The position numbers were made by a program, and so were the translations under genes. From NCBI GenBank assembly GCA_013112635.1, contig JABFGF010000014.1, positions 22,158 to 86,157 on the forward strand: 64,000 nucleotides of DNA, read 5' to 3'. Shown here one piece after another: positions 26,490-35,391 of the stretch; the first letter of the stretch is position 1; each line of letters opens with the position of its first letter. The stretch comes from Calditrichota bacterium (GTDB lineage: Bacteria > Calditrichota > Calditrichia > Calditrichales > J004). Below the pieces are notes generated by a model. It made no database searches and had not been told where the DNA came from. It was given only the letters and a program-made list of their open reading frames with translations.

Positions 26490-28022
26490 ATGTCAAAGAA
26501 AACTAAAAACAAGAAACCGCTTGTTGACCGGTTTCTGACAGTTATTGAAAAAGGCGGGAATGCTCTTCCTCATCCAGCCACACTCTTTTTAATTTTCGCT
26601 CTGGGAGTTGTCGTTTTATCAGGCATAGCCGCCATGTTCGATCTGGAGGTTATTCATCCGGGCACAAAAAAAATAGTTACACCTTTTAGCCTTTTATCGG
26701 TAGAAGGCATGCACATGATTTTTAGTGAAATGGTTACTAACTTTACGGGCTTTGCTCCCTTAGGCACCGTGCTCGTGGCTATGCTGGGTATCGGAATTGC
26801 AGAAAGCAGCGGACTTATTGGAACTGCATTGCGTCTTTTGGTTATTTCGGCTCCAAAAAATCTTTTAACTTTTGTGATTGTGTTTGCAGGTATTTTGTCA
26901 AACACGGCCAGCGAAGTTGGATATGTGTTACTTGTTCCTTTGGGTGCAATAATATTTCTGGCTATGGGTCGTCACCCGATCGCAGGTATGGCAGCAGCTT
27001 TTGCGGGCGTTTCCGGTGGTTATAGCGCAAACCTTTTGCTTGGTACAATCGATCCACTTTTAGCAGGCCTTTCACAAGAAGCAGCTCATATCATTGATCC
27101 TGAATACCTAGTTAATCCGGCAGCAAATTTGTATTTCATGTTTGTTTCAACATTTTTTATTGCCGTGGTTGGTACATGGGTAACTGAAAAAATTGTTGTG
27201 CCACGATTAGGAAAATACACAGGTGATGAAGAACCGGAAGAAATAAGAAAGCTGACTAAGGCAGAGGAGAAAGGTTTAGCATACGCAACCGTCGCACTTG
27301 TTCTTTGCTCATTATTTTTGGCAATAGGCATAATTCCTGATGGTGGCTATTTGCGTGATCCTATTACAGACAGCTGGTTAAAATCTCCTTTTATGGATGG
27401 GATTGTAGCGTTCATTTTTCTTATTTCTGCCATTTGTGGTATTGCATATGGTTGGGGTGCCAAAACCTATAAAAATGATACAGAAGTTATGAATGGTATG
27501 GGCAAGGCTATGGAAACTCTGGGCATTTATATTGTACTTGTTTTCTTTGCAGCCCAGTTTGTGGCCTATTTTAAATGGACAAATCTTGGATTGATTATCG
27601 CCATTAAGGGGGCCGAATTTTTGCAAGCTCTGGATCTTGGGGCAATACCTTTGATGCTGGCATTTATTGCACTCTCTTCCATTATAAATATGTTTATGGG
27701 TAGCGCTTCTGCAAAGTGGGCCATTATGGCGCCGGTATTTATCCCAATGTTTATGCTCCTTGGTTACAGCCCGGAATTGGTTCAGGTTGCATACAGGATT
27801 GGTGATAGCGTTTCTAATATCATTTCACCAATGATGTCATACTTTGCTTTGATTGTTGCTTTTATGGCCCGTTATGATAAAAATGCTGGTATAGGAACGG
27901 TCATATCAACCATGCTGCCTTACACATTTTTCTTCTTTATTGTATGGTCGATATTATTGATCATCTGGTTAATTTTTGGATTTCAGCTTGGTCCGGATGC
28001 TGGTTTATATTTAACACCTTAA
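26490..28022 (+). CDS. AbgT-family transporter
   Basis: The protein has 510 residues with the AbgT start [23 protein letters not shown] and the motifs [78 protein letters not shown] and [17 protein letters not shown]. The family includes p-aminobenzoyl-glutamate importers and sulfonamide exporters driven by ion gradients. About eleven helices and two re-entrant hairpins are expected. It is probably monocistronic. Shine-Dalgarno acaggaaac. Confidence 0.93.
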   Translation: MSKKTKNKKPLVDRFLTVIEKGGNALPHPATLFLIFALGVVVLSGIAAMFDLEVIHPGTKKIVTPFSLLSVEGMHMIFSEMVTNFTGFAPLGTVLVAMLGIGIAESSGLIGTALRLLVISAPKNLLTFVIVFAGILSNTASEVGYVLLVPLGAIIFLAMGRHPIAGMAAAFAGVSGGYSANLLLGTIDPLLAGLSQEAAHIIDPEYLVNPAANLYFMFVSTFFIAVVGTWVTEKIVVPRLGKYTGDEEPEEIRKLTKAEEKGLAYATVALVLCSLFLAIGIIPDGGYLRDPITDSWLKSPFMDGIVAFIFLISAICGIAYGWGAKTYKNDTEVMNGMGKAMETLGIYIVLVFFAAQFVAYFKWTNLGLIIAIKGAEFLQALDLGAIPLMLAFIALSSIINMFMGSASAKWAIMAPVFIPMFMLLGYSPELVQVAYRIGDSVSNIISPMMSYFALIVAFMARYDKNAGIGTVISTMLPYTFFFFIVWSILLIIWLIFGFQLGPDAGLYLTP

Positions 28023-28065
28023 GGTCATCCCATTTATGAGATAATTATAAATTCATGGGGCTATA

Positions 28066-28488
28066 ATGAAAATACTGATCATAGAAGATGTCGTAATTAA
28101 TATAAGACTATTGGAAAAAATACTTAATGATTATGGTTCGTGTGATTCGGTAAGATCTGGTAAAGATGGGTTACAATTATTCAAGGCAGCTCAAAAAAAA
28201 AACAAACCATACGATTTGATTTGTCTAGATATTTTTATGCCTGGGATTTCCGGATTTGAAGTTTTGCAGCAAATTCGACAGATCGATAAAGGATTAAAAA
28301 AAGTTAAAATAATAATGACAACCTCTTCGGATGAGGAGGAAGACGTTATTAAAGCTATACGTTATGGATGTGACAGCTACATGTTAAAACCATATAATAA
28401 GAAAGATATAGAGGAAAAATTAATACAATTTGGGCTTTTTAAGCCTGATGTGGTTGACAAGGATAGTAAAGAAAAAGAAGGTGAGTAG
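28066..28488 (+). CDS. Single-domain response regulator (CheY-like)
   Basis: The protein has 140 residues forming one receiver domain. Acidic pocket Glu7 and Asp8, phosphoacceptor Asp55 in LICLDIFMPG, Thr/Ser in IIMTTSSDEE and Lys in YMLKPYNKKD are all present. There is no output domain, so it acts through a partner. The C-terminal tail is charged (DKDSKEKEGE). No kinase gene is adjacent. It starts 44 bases after the AbgT gene and lies 63 bases before the decarboxylase gene. Confidence 0.93.
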   Translation: MKILIIEDVVINIRLLEKILNDYGSCDSVRSGKDGLQLFKAAQKKNKPYDLICLDIFMPGISGFEVLQQIRQIDKGLKKVKIIMTTSSDEEEDVIKAIRYGCDSYMLKPYNKKDIEEKLIQFGLFKPDVVDKDSKEKEGE

Positions 28489-28550
28489 AACTCAATCCAT
28501 TGGCTGGATTTTATTAATTAAGTCAGGCAAACACGTAAACGAATATTAAA

Positions 28551-29981
28551 ATGTTAAATAATGACGATTTTAGAAAGCATGCACATCAGGTAGTTGATTG
28601 GATTGCAGACTATCTGCAGGATGTCGAGAAATACCCTGTAAAATCTCCTGCTAAACCAAAAGAAATTTATAATCAGCTGCCTGATTTGGCTCCTGAAAAT
28701 GGTGAGCCTTTTGATGTGATCATGAAAGATTTTCAAAATATTATTGTGCCCGGAATTACACATTGGCAAAGCCCAAATTTTTTCGCATACTTTCCGGCAA
28801 ATTCCAGTTATCCCTCGGTTTTAGCAGAGATGATAACCGCTGCTTTGGGCACCCAGGCCATGATTTGGGAGACGTCTCCTTCTGCTGCAGAGTTGGAAGA
28901 ACGGGTAATGAATTGGCTAAAAGAGATGATTGGCATTCCTCAGAATTTTGACGGAGTCATTCAAGATACTGCATCAACAGCTACATTGGCTTCGATACTT
29001 ACTGCACGGGAAAAAATATCGAATTATAAAATTAACTCACATGGCCTTAATGCATGTGGAGATTTTCGGGTTTATTGTTCTACGGAAACACATTCTTCCA
29101 TTGAAAAGGCTGTGAAAATTGCAGGCATTGGAAAACAAAACCTTGTCAAAATTGAAGTAGATGACAAGCTGAGTTTAAAGCCAGACATTTTATCTGCAGC
29201 TATTGAAAAGGATATTGCAGAGGGGAAAAAACCACTTTGTGTTATCGCTTCAATCGGGACAACAAGCACAACATCAATTGACCCAATAAAAAGCATTGCC
29301 GAAATATGCAAAAAACATGAGCTTTGGCTGCATGTGGATGCTGCTTTTGCAGGCAGCGCTTTGGTCCTCCCTGAGTTTCGTTGGATGATTGAAGGAATTG
29401 AAATGGCTGACAGTTTTGTGTTTAATCCGCACAAATGGATGTTTACCAACTTTGATTGTTCCGCTTATTTTGTAAAAGACAAAGAATCCCTGATACGAAC
29501 TTTTGAGATTTTGCCAGAATATCTTAAGACGAGAACAAGGGGTAAAGTAAATGATTATCGCGATTGGGGCGTACCACTTGGCAGGCGCTTTAGAGCGTTG
29601 AAGTTGTGGTTTGTCATTAGAAATTTTGGTGTAAAAGGCATTCAGGAAAAAATTCGTTTACATATTTCCCTGGCAAAAAAATACTCTGAAAAAATTAATA
29701 ATCATGCTGAATTTGAGGTACTTGCACCAGTCACGTTAAATACAATTTGCTTTCGCTATAAGCCTGATAATATAAACGATGAAGATACCCTAAACGACTT
29801 AAATGAAAAATTACTTCACAAATTAAATGACTCAGGTAAACTGTATCTGACACATACCAAAGTAAAAGATAATTATTCTCTTCGTTTATCCATCGGCCAG
29901 ACAAATGTTGAGCAAAAACATGTTGAACAAGCCTGGCAATTAATCCAAAATACAAGCTTGGAATTGTTGCATTCCCGGTAA
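28551..29981 (+). CDS. Pyridoxal-dependent aromatic amino acid decarboxylase
   Basis: The protein has 476 residues of the group II decarboxylase family. The segment FRKHAHQVVDWIADYL at the start and TPSxxELE-like SPSAAELEERVMNWL are typical of aromatic-L-amino-acid decarboxylases. His181 stacks on the PLP ring (STETHSSIEKA), Asp263 in HVDAAFAG contacts the pyridine N, and Lys295 in FNPHKWM forms the Schiff base. It probably makes an arylalkylamine such as tryptamine, tyramine or phenethylamine, but the substrate cannot be fixed. It is next to an MFS transporter and upstream of polyamine genes. Confidence 0.93.
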   Translation: MLNNDDFRKHAHQVVDWIADYLQDVEKYPVKSPAKPKEIYNQLPDLAPENGEPFDVIMKDFQNIIVPGITHWQSPNFFAYFPANSSYPSVLAEMITAALGTQAMIWETSPSAAELEERVMNWLKEMIGIPQNFDGVIQDTASTATLASILTAREKISNYKINSHGLNACGDFRVYCSTETHSSIEKAVKIAGIGKQNLVKIEVDDKLSLKPDILSAAIEKDIAEGKKPLCVIASIGTTSTTSIDPIKSIAEICKKHELWLHVDAAFAGSALVLPEFRWMIEGIEMADSFVFNPHKWMFTNFDCSAYFVKDKESLIRTFEILPEYLKTRTRGKVNDYRDWGVPLGRRFRALKLWFVIRNFGVKGIQEKIRLHISLAKKYSEKINNHAEFEVLAPVTLNTICFRYKPDNINDEDTLNDLNEKLLHKLNDSGKLYLTHTKVKDNYSLRLSIGQTNVEQKHVEQAWQLIQNTSLELLHSR

Positions 29982-30011
29982 TAACAATTTTTTGTAAATA
30001 TTTTTTTTCGA

Positions 30012-31244
30012 TTGGACAATCATCTGAGTAAAGTATATAAACCCCAAAATAATCTTTCCTGGATTTTATTCATTGTAGTTTTAGCACAATTCTGTGGAAC
30101 ATCTTTATGGTTTGCCGGCAATGGAGTGATGAATGATTTGCTTTCTACTTTTCATCTTGAAAAAAGCGCTTTGGGTCATTTAACTTCAGCCGTTCAGTTT
30201 GGATTCATTTCAGGTTCTTTTCTTTTCGCTTTGCTTACAATCGCAGATCGTTTTTCTCCATCCCGCGTTTTTTTTATGAGTGCATTGTCTGGAGCAATTT
30301 TTAATCTTGGTACAATTTGGTCTGGCAACACCTTATTCAGTTTAATTATTTTCAGGTTTTTGGTTGGTTTCTCATTGGCAGGAATATATCCGGTTGGAAT
30401 GAAAATCATCGCTGATTACTACAAAGAAGGTTTGGGAAAATCTTTAAGTTTTTTAGTCGGTGCAGTTGTTTTAGGAACAGCCTTTCCACATTTGCTTAAA
30501 GATTTTACAGGAAGCAGCGGTTTCCCATGGCGATCCGTTCTCTTTTTTACATCCTCTCTTGCATTTGTAGGAGGACTGCTGATACTGTTTTTTGTACCCG
30601 ACGGCCCGTACCGAAAACAAAGTAATAAGCTGGATTTAAGCGCATTGTTCACTGTTTTCAGAAATCGTAACTTTCGTGCGGCCGCGTTTGGATATTTTGG
30701 GCATATGTGGGAGCTTTACAGTTTTTGGGCTTTTCTCCCGGTAATTTTAGGCACCTATTCTTCAATATATCCTCAGGCAGATTTGAATATATCAACCCTT
30801 TCTTTTTTGGTAATAGGCTCAGGTGGATTGGCTTGTTTTGCCGGTGGTTTTGCATCTCAAAAAATTGGTGTAAAGAAAACCGCGTCTTTGGCTATATTTT
30901 TCTCAGGACTTTGTTGCCTTGTTTCACCAGCAATCTTTTTTATAGGTTCTCCCATAATTCTGATTGGATTTCTAGTTTTTTGGGGATGGGTGGTCGTGGC
31001 AGACTCGCCACTTTTTTCAACGCTTGTGGCAGGTAATGTGGAAGCAGAAACAAAAGGGACTGCTTTAACAATTGTTAACAGCATAGGTTTTGCCATTACA
31101 ATTGTTAGTATTCAGCTGATAAATTTTATGCAGGATATATTTGATCCAAAATATATTTATTTAGTTTTGGCAATTGGTCCAATCTTTGGATTAATATCTT
31201 TGAATACTAATAATAATATTCCAGCCAATGAAAACGCAGCATAA
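30012..31244 (+). CDS. MFS transporter
   Basis: The protein has about 410 residues with twelve hydrophobic helices. Recognisable parts are FCGTSLWFAGNGVMNDLL at helix 1, GLGKSLSFLVGAVVLGTAFP and the second-half AFGYFGHMWELYSFWAFLP. This resembles the nitrate/cyanate-like MFS group without a known substrate. No ATG precedes the first helix: I use the TTG at 30012, but there is no clear Shine-Dalgarno, so the exact start is uncertain. It follows the decarboxylase gene by 30 bases, so it may move that enzyme's product; this is inference. Confidence 0.88.
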   Translation: MDNHLSKVYKPQNNLSWILFIVVLAQFCGTSLWFAGNGVMNDLLSTFHLEKSALGHLTSAVQFGFISGSFLFALLTIADRFSPSRVFFMSALSGAIFNLGTIWSGNTLFSLIIFRFLVGFSLAGIYPVGMKIIADYYKEGLGKSLSFLVGAVVLGTAFPHLLKDFTGSSGFPWRSVLFFTSSLAFVGGLLILFFVPDGPYRKQSNKLDLSALFTVFRNRNFRAAAFGYFGHMWELYSFWAFLPVILGTYSSIYPQADLNISTLSFLVIGSGGLACFAGGFASQKIGVKKTASLAIFFSGLCCLVSPAIFFIGSPIILIGFLVFWGWVVVADSPLFSTLVAGNVEAETKGTALTIVNSIGFAITIVSIQLINFMQDIFDPKYIYLVLAIGPIFGLISLNTNNNIPANENAA

Positions 31245-31316
31245 AATTTGATTGATTAAATCCGAAGTTTGTTTTAATGTTAGCCCATATTTTGGTAAAA
31301 AATTACAAAGAAAAGA

Positions 31317-32729
31317 ATGAAAAACTCATATTTTGATTTAATTGAACAAAGTTATTATTTCCCCCAGGAAGGGTTTGATTTACGAAATAACTTCCTGACA
31401 TTTCATGGCGTTTCGCTCAAGCATCTTATTGAAAAGCATGGCACTCCTTTTAGGTTTATTTACCTGCCCAAAATTGGTGACCAGATTAAGAAGGCGCGTA
31501 ACCTGTTTAACAGGGCGATAAAAAACAATGCTTATAAAGGCAGATATAATTTCTGCTACTGCACGAAATGCAATCATTTTTACCATGTAATTAACGAAGC
31601 CCTAAAACATAATGTTAATCTGGAAACTTCATCCTCTTTTGATATTGACCTGATTTTGTCTTTGCTGGAAAAAGGAAAATTAGACAAGAAAATAAAGATT
31701 ATTCTCAACGGTTATAAAACCAACGATTACCTGCAGAAGATTATCAAGTTGCATGAACTTGGATTTGAAAATGCAATCACAATTCTGGATAGCAAAGATG
31801 AATTGAAACGGCTATTAAAAAAAGTAAAAACAAACCAGAAATTAAAAATTGGCATTCGTATGTCAATAAATGAAGAGCCACAATCGCCGTACTATACGTC
31901 CCGTTTGGGCATTCCGCACACAGAAATTGTTGATTTTTTCAAGAAAAACATTCGTGATAATGAAAAGGTAGAGCTTAAAGTTTTGCACTTTTTTGTAGAC
32001 TCCGGGATAAAAGACACACCGTACTACTGGGGCGAATTTCAGAAGGCGTTAAAACTTTATGTGGATCTTAAAAAAGAAAGTAAAAGTCTTGATTCATTTA
32101 ATCTGGGCGGCGGATTTCCAATTCGAAATCACCTTGGATTTGAGTACAATTATGAATATATGATTAATGAAATCATTAAAAATATTAAGGAAGTCTGTAC
32201 AGCGGAAAATGTTCTGGAACCGGATATTTATACCGAGTTTGGCAAATATACTGTCGGAGAATCGGGTGCAATTATTTTTCAGGTTTTGGAGCAAAAACAG
32301 CAGAATGATAATGAGAAATGGTACATCATTGATAATAGCTTGATGAACACAATACCGGATGCCTGGTCGATCCAGGAAAAATTTATTTTATTGCCCATAA
32401 ACAAATGGCAAAACGAGTATGAACGGGTAAATATTGGTGGGATTAGTTGTGATCATTCGGATTATTATAATTCAGAAGATTTTAACCAGGAAGTGTTGTT
32501 TCCCGTTTCTCCTAAAAATGACAAAGAGCCTCTTTATTTAGGATTTTTTCATACCGGTGCCTATCAGGATTCTGTTAGTGGATATGGCGGTATAAAGCAT
32601 TGTTTAATTCCATCTCCAAAACATGTAATAATTGACAGGGATGAAAAAGGCAATATTGTCGATACGGTTTACCGGGAAGAACAATCCAGCCGGGAAATGT
32701 TTAATATTTTGGGATACAATGAAAAATAA
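31317..32729 (+). CDS. speA: Arginine decarboxylase, PLP-dependent (short Bacteroidota type)
   Basis: The protein has 470 residues of the alanine-racemase-fold decarboxylase family. The PLP lysine is Lys84 in YCTKCN, where most relatives have YAxKAN. GIRMSINEEPQSPYYTSRLGI, FNLGGGFPIRNHLGFEYNY (phosphate loop) and YTEFGKYTVGESGA follow. The C-terminal part has GISCDHSDYYNSED, FHTGAYQDSVSGYGG and the product-binding end. Proteins of this length are annotated as arginine decarboxylases making agmatine in Bacteroidota, and the overlap with agmatinase supports that. It overlaps the next gene by 11 bases. Confidence 0.85.
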   Translation: MKNSYFDLIEQSYYFPQEGFDLRNNFLTFHGVSLKHLIEKHGTPFRFIYLPKIGDQIKKARNLFNRAIKNNAYKGRYNFCYCTKCNHFYHVINEALKHNVNLETSSSFDIDLILSLLEKGKLDKKIKIILNGYKTNDYLQKIIKLHELGFENAITILDSKDELKRLLKKVKTNQKLKIGIRMSINEEPQSPYYTSRLGIPHTEIVDFFKKNIRDNEKVELKVLHFFVDSGIKDTPYYWGEFQKALKLYVDLKKESKSLDSFNLGGGFPIRNHLGFEYNYEYMINEIIKNIKEVCTAENVLEPDIYTEFGKYTVGESGAIIFQVLEQKQQNDNEKWYIIDNSLMNTIPDAWSIQEKFILLPINKWQNEYERVNIGGISCDHSDYYNSEDFNQEVLFPVSPKNDKEPLYLGFFHTGAYQDSVSGYGGIKHCLIPSPKHVIIDRDEKGNIVDTVYREEQSSREMFNILGYNEK

Positions 32730-33573
32730 ACGAACATATGCCGGGATTGAGACTGCATTATCTGACTTTGATTTGGCCGCTATACTTTTGCAACCTGTTC
32801 CATACGACGGCACAAGTACCTGGGGCAAAGGGGCTGATAAAGGATTTGATGCTTTTTTAGATGCTTCAGAAAATATGGAGCTTTACGATATCGAAACACA
32901 TTCTGAGGTTTATAAAAAAGGTATTCATATTTTAGATAAGATTGAAGAAGACTCCTCCCCTGAAAATGTTTATAAAACGGTTCTTGAAAAAACACAGAAG
33001 TTACTTAAAACAAAAAAATTCCTGACTTTTTTTGGTGGCGAACACTCCATCAGTATTGGCATAATTGAAGCATTCAGAAATAGATATAAAGATTTAACCG
33101 TGTTGCAGCTTGATGCCCATGCCGATTTGAGGAAAGAGTATCTTGGCTCAGAGTATAACCATGCCTGCGCCGTGCATAAAGCAAGTAAAACAACCAATCT
33201 AATTCAGGTGGGAATCAGGAGTATGGATAGTAGTGAAAAAGAATACCTGAATCCTGAAAAGTGTTTTTTTGCAGAACAGATGTTTGGTCATCAAAACTGG
33301 ATGGATGAATCAATTTCTAAAATGACTGAAGATGTCTACATCACTATAGATTTGGATGTCTTCGATCCGTCAATTATGCCTTCAACCGGCACACCGGAGC
33401 CCGGAGGTATGGATTGGAACACAATTATTCAATATTTGGCCAAGGTTTTTAAAGAGAAAAATATTGTTGGATTTGATATTGTAGAACTTTCTCCGATCGG
33501 AGACTTAACCGCACCAGATTTTCTGGCTGCCAAATTATATTATAAACTTTTATCCTATAAATTTTATGAATAA
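32719..33573 (+). CDS. speB: Agmatinase
   Basis: The protein has 284 residues from the ATG at 32719, inside the end of the decarboxylase gene; a longer frame from 32632 would add residues unlike the family. The binuclear Mn motifs are GGEH (106-109), DAHAD (132-136) and DLDVFDPS (211-218). It hydrolyses agmatine to putrescine and urea in the cytoplasm. It overlaps the downstream gene by 8 bases. Together with the upstream decarboxylase it gives a route from arginine to putrescine. Confidence 0.93.
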   Translation: MKNKRTYAGIETALSDFDLAAILLQPVPYDGTSTWGKGADKGFDAFLDASENMELYDIETHSEVYKKGIHILDKIEEDSSPENVYKTVLEKTQKLLKTKKFLTFFGGEHSISIGIIEAFRNRYKDLTVLQLDAHADLRKEYLGSEYNHACAVHKASKTTNLIQVGIRSMDSSEKEYLNPEKCFFAEQMFGHQNWMDESISKMTEDVYITIDLDVFDPSIMPSTGTPEPGGMDWNTIIQYLAKVFKEKNIVGFDIVELSPIGDLTAPDFLAAKLYYKLLSYKFYE

Positions 33574-34543
33574 AAAAGGTGAGATTTCACAATTTATGCT
33601 TGAGCATTTCAAGCATTTCAATTCTGCCAGTGTTGTCGATGCGGCCAAAGCTTACGAGCAACAATTGGATCTCGATAATAAAATGATGATCACCATGGCA
33701 GGGGCAATGAGTACGGCTGAAATCGGCAAAACGCTGGCCGAGATGATCCGCAAGGATAAGGTTCAAATCATTTCATGCACAGGTGCCAATCTTGAAGAAG
33801 ATATTATGAATCTTGTGGCGCATTCTCATTATAAACGTGTGCCGGATTATCGTGATTTGACCGCCCAACAGGAAAGGGAATTGCTGGACAAAGGTTTGAA
33901 CAGGGTTACGGACACTTGCATTCCTGAGGAAGAAGCTTTTCGAAGATTGCAAAAACATATATACGCCATTTGGAAAGAAGCCGACCAAACGGGGGAGCGA
34001 TACTTTCCTCACGAGTTTATGTATAAAATGCTGTTGTCTGGTATATTGGAGCAATACTATGAGATTGATCCAAAAGACAGTTGGGTGTTGGCTGCTGCCG
34101 AAAAAAATCTGCCGATTGTCGTACCCGGCTGGGAAGACTCCACCATGGGTAATATTTTTGCCTCATATTGTATTAAAGGAGATTTAAACCCAACAACAAT
34201 GAAATCCGGTATAGAATATATGGCTTGGCTTGCCGACTGGTATTCTAAAAACACAAAAGATTACGGTATCGGGTTTTTCCAGATTGGAGGGGGCATTGCC
34301 GGGGATTTCCCCATTTGTGTTGTGCCAATGTTATACCAGGATTTAGAACGAACAGATACACCTTTCTGGTCATATTTTTGCCAGATATCGGATTCTACTA
34401 CAAGCTACGGATCATACTCCGGTGCTGTGCCAAATGAGAAAATTACCTGGGGCAAACTGGATGCTGATACGCCAAAGTTTATAATTGAATCTGATGCGAC
34501 CATAGTTGTGCCATTGATATTTGCATACTTACTAGGATACTAA
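33566..34543 (+). CDS. Deoxyhypusine-synthase-like protein, catalytic lysine absent
   Basis: The protein has 325 residues. The DHS/homospermidine-synthase family is recognisable from LTMAGAMS-like MITMAGAMSTAEIGKTLAEMI, CTGANLEEDI, FPHEFMYKMLL, VPGWEDSTMGNIFAS, FFQIGGGIAGDFPI and ESDATIVVPLIFAYLL. In eukaryotic DHS the segment after GGG carries the catalytic lysine (GGGVPKHH); here it reads GGGIAGDFPI, with no lysine. Bacteria lack eIF5A, so deoxyhypusine is not the expected product. A polyamine-forming role is likely, given the arginine decarboxylase and agmatinase genes that overlap upstream. The product is unproven. Confidence 0.88.
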   Translation: MNKKGEISQFMLEHFKHFNSASVVDAAKAYEQQLDLDNKMMITMAGAMSTAEIGKTLAEMIRKDKVQIISCTGANLEEDIMNLVAHSHYKRVPDYRDLTAQQERELLDKGLNRVTDTCIPEEEAFRRLQKHIYAIWKEADQTGERYFPHEFMYKMLLSGILEQYYEIDPKDSWVLAAAEKNLPIVVPGWEDSTMGNIFASYCIKGDLNPTTMKSGIEYMAWLADWYSKNTKDYGIGFFQIGGGIAGDFPICVVPMLYQDLERTDTPFWSYFCQISDSTTSYGSYSGAVPNEKITWGKLDADTPKFIIESDATIVVPLIFAYLLGY

Positions 34544-34544
34544 A

Positions 34545-35147
34545 ATGAAATTTTTTACAACACTTTTGATTCTGTTTTTTACGGTTTTAATTTGGTCCGC
34601 AATAAATCCTTTCGATTATTTTACCTGGTTTTTAGAAGTATTGCCGGCTTTAATCGGACTGGTCACCCTGGCAATCACATTTAAAAAGTTTCAATTTACA
34701 AACTTGCTCTATGTTTTGATTTTAATCCACAGTATAATTTTGATGGTTGGCGGACATTACACTTATGCCGAAGTGCCTTTGTTTGATTGGATTCGTGAAG
34801 CCTTTGACCAGAGCCGCAACAATTACGACAAGGTTGGTCATTTTGCCCAGGGTTTTATTCCGGCAATGATTGCCCGCGAAATCCTGGTGAGAAAAAGTGT
34901 CGTTAATGGCCGAAAATGGCTCAATGCAATTATTGTCTCAATGTGTTTGGCCATAAGCGCATCTTATGAATTTATTGAATGGTTTGTCGCAGAACTTTCG
35001 GGTGAATCTGCCGAATCATTTTTAGGAACACAAGGCTATATATGGGATACACAATCGGATATGCTTTATGCAACTATTGGCGCGATTGTGGCACTGATTG
35101 TTTTAAGCAAACCACATGACCGGCTTTTAAGTAAAATTGGGAAGTAA
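34545..35147 (+). CDS. DUF2238 membrane protein (YjdF-like)
   Basis: The protein has 200 residues and about six hydrophobic helices. The DUF2238 hallmarks are VGGHYTYAEVPLF, NNYDKVGHFAQGFIPAMIARE, SASYEFIEWFVAELSGE and GTQGYIWDTQSDMLYATIGA. Function is unknown. It starts one base after the stop of the deoxyhypusine-synthase-like gene, so it is translated from the same message. Confidence 0.9.
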   Translation: MKFFTTLLILFFTVLIWSAINPFDYFTWFLEVLPALIGLVTLAITFKKFQFTNLLYVLILIHSIILMVGGHYTYAEVPLFDWIREAFDQSRNNYDKVGHFAQGFIPAMIAREILVRKSVVNGRKWLNAIIVSMCLAISASYEFIEWFVAELSGESAESFLGTQGYIWDTQSDMLYATIGAIVALIVLSKPHDRLLSKIGK

Positions 35148-35391
35148 AGATTTGCAATAAAAAATGATTGAATTGTGTAAAATCCCTCGTTTACAAAATC
35201 CTGCTAAGTTTGTATATTCCTTCGCCGATTGAAAGACTTTCAGAATGTAAGAATGAAAGATTAGAGTAGTGTAAAACTTAAAGCGACTATTTAATTGATA
35301 TTATTTCAATTCTTACTTCCTAAATGTTTTTCAATCTTCAAATATAAATATCTTTCAGATTTTTTAATCTTAAAATCAAAAAAGGGAATAC
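35148..35391. other. Intergenic region before the fused mutase gene
   Basis: No gene is seen in these 244 bases. The stretch 35231-35275 is a degenerate purine-rich repeat (gaatgtaagaatgaaag). The stretch near 35356-35384 (tttcagattttttaatctt followed by aaaatc) resembles 11079-11100 upstream of the GYD gene. A promoter for the 3.4-kb mutase gene must lie here, but I cannot place it. Confidence 0.5.

Noticed and set aside
32632..32718. Upstream extension of the agmatinase gene
   Set aside because: The extra 29 residues are the out-of-frame reading of the decarboxylase end; the family N-terminus begins at the ATG at 32719.
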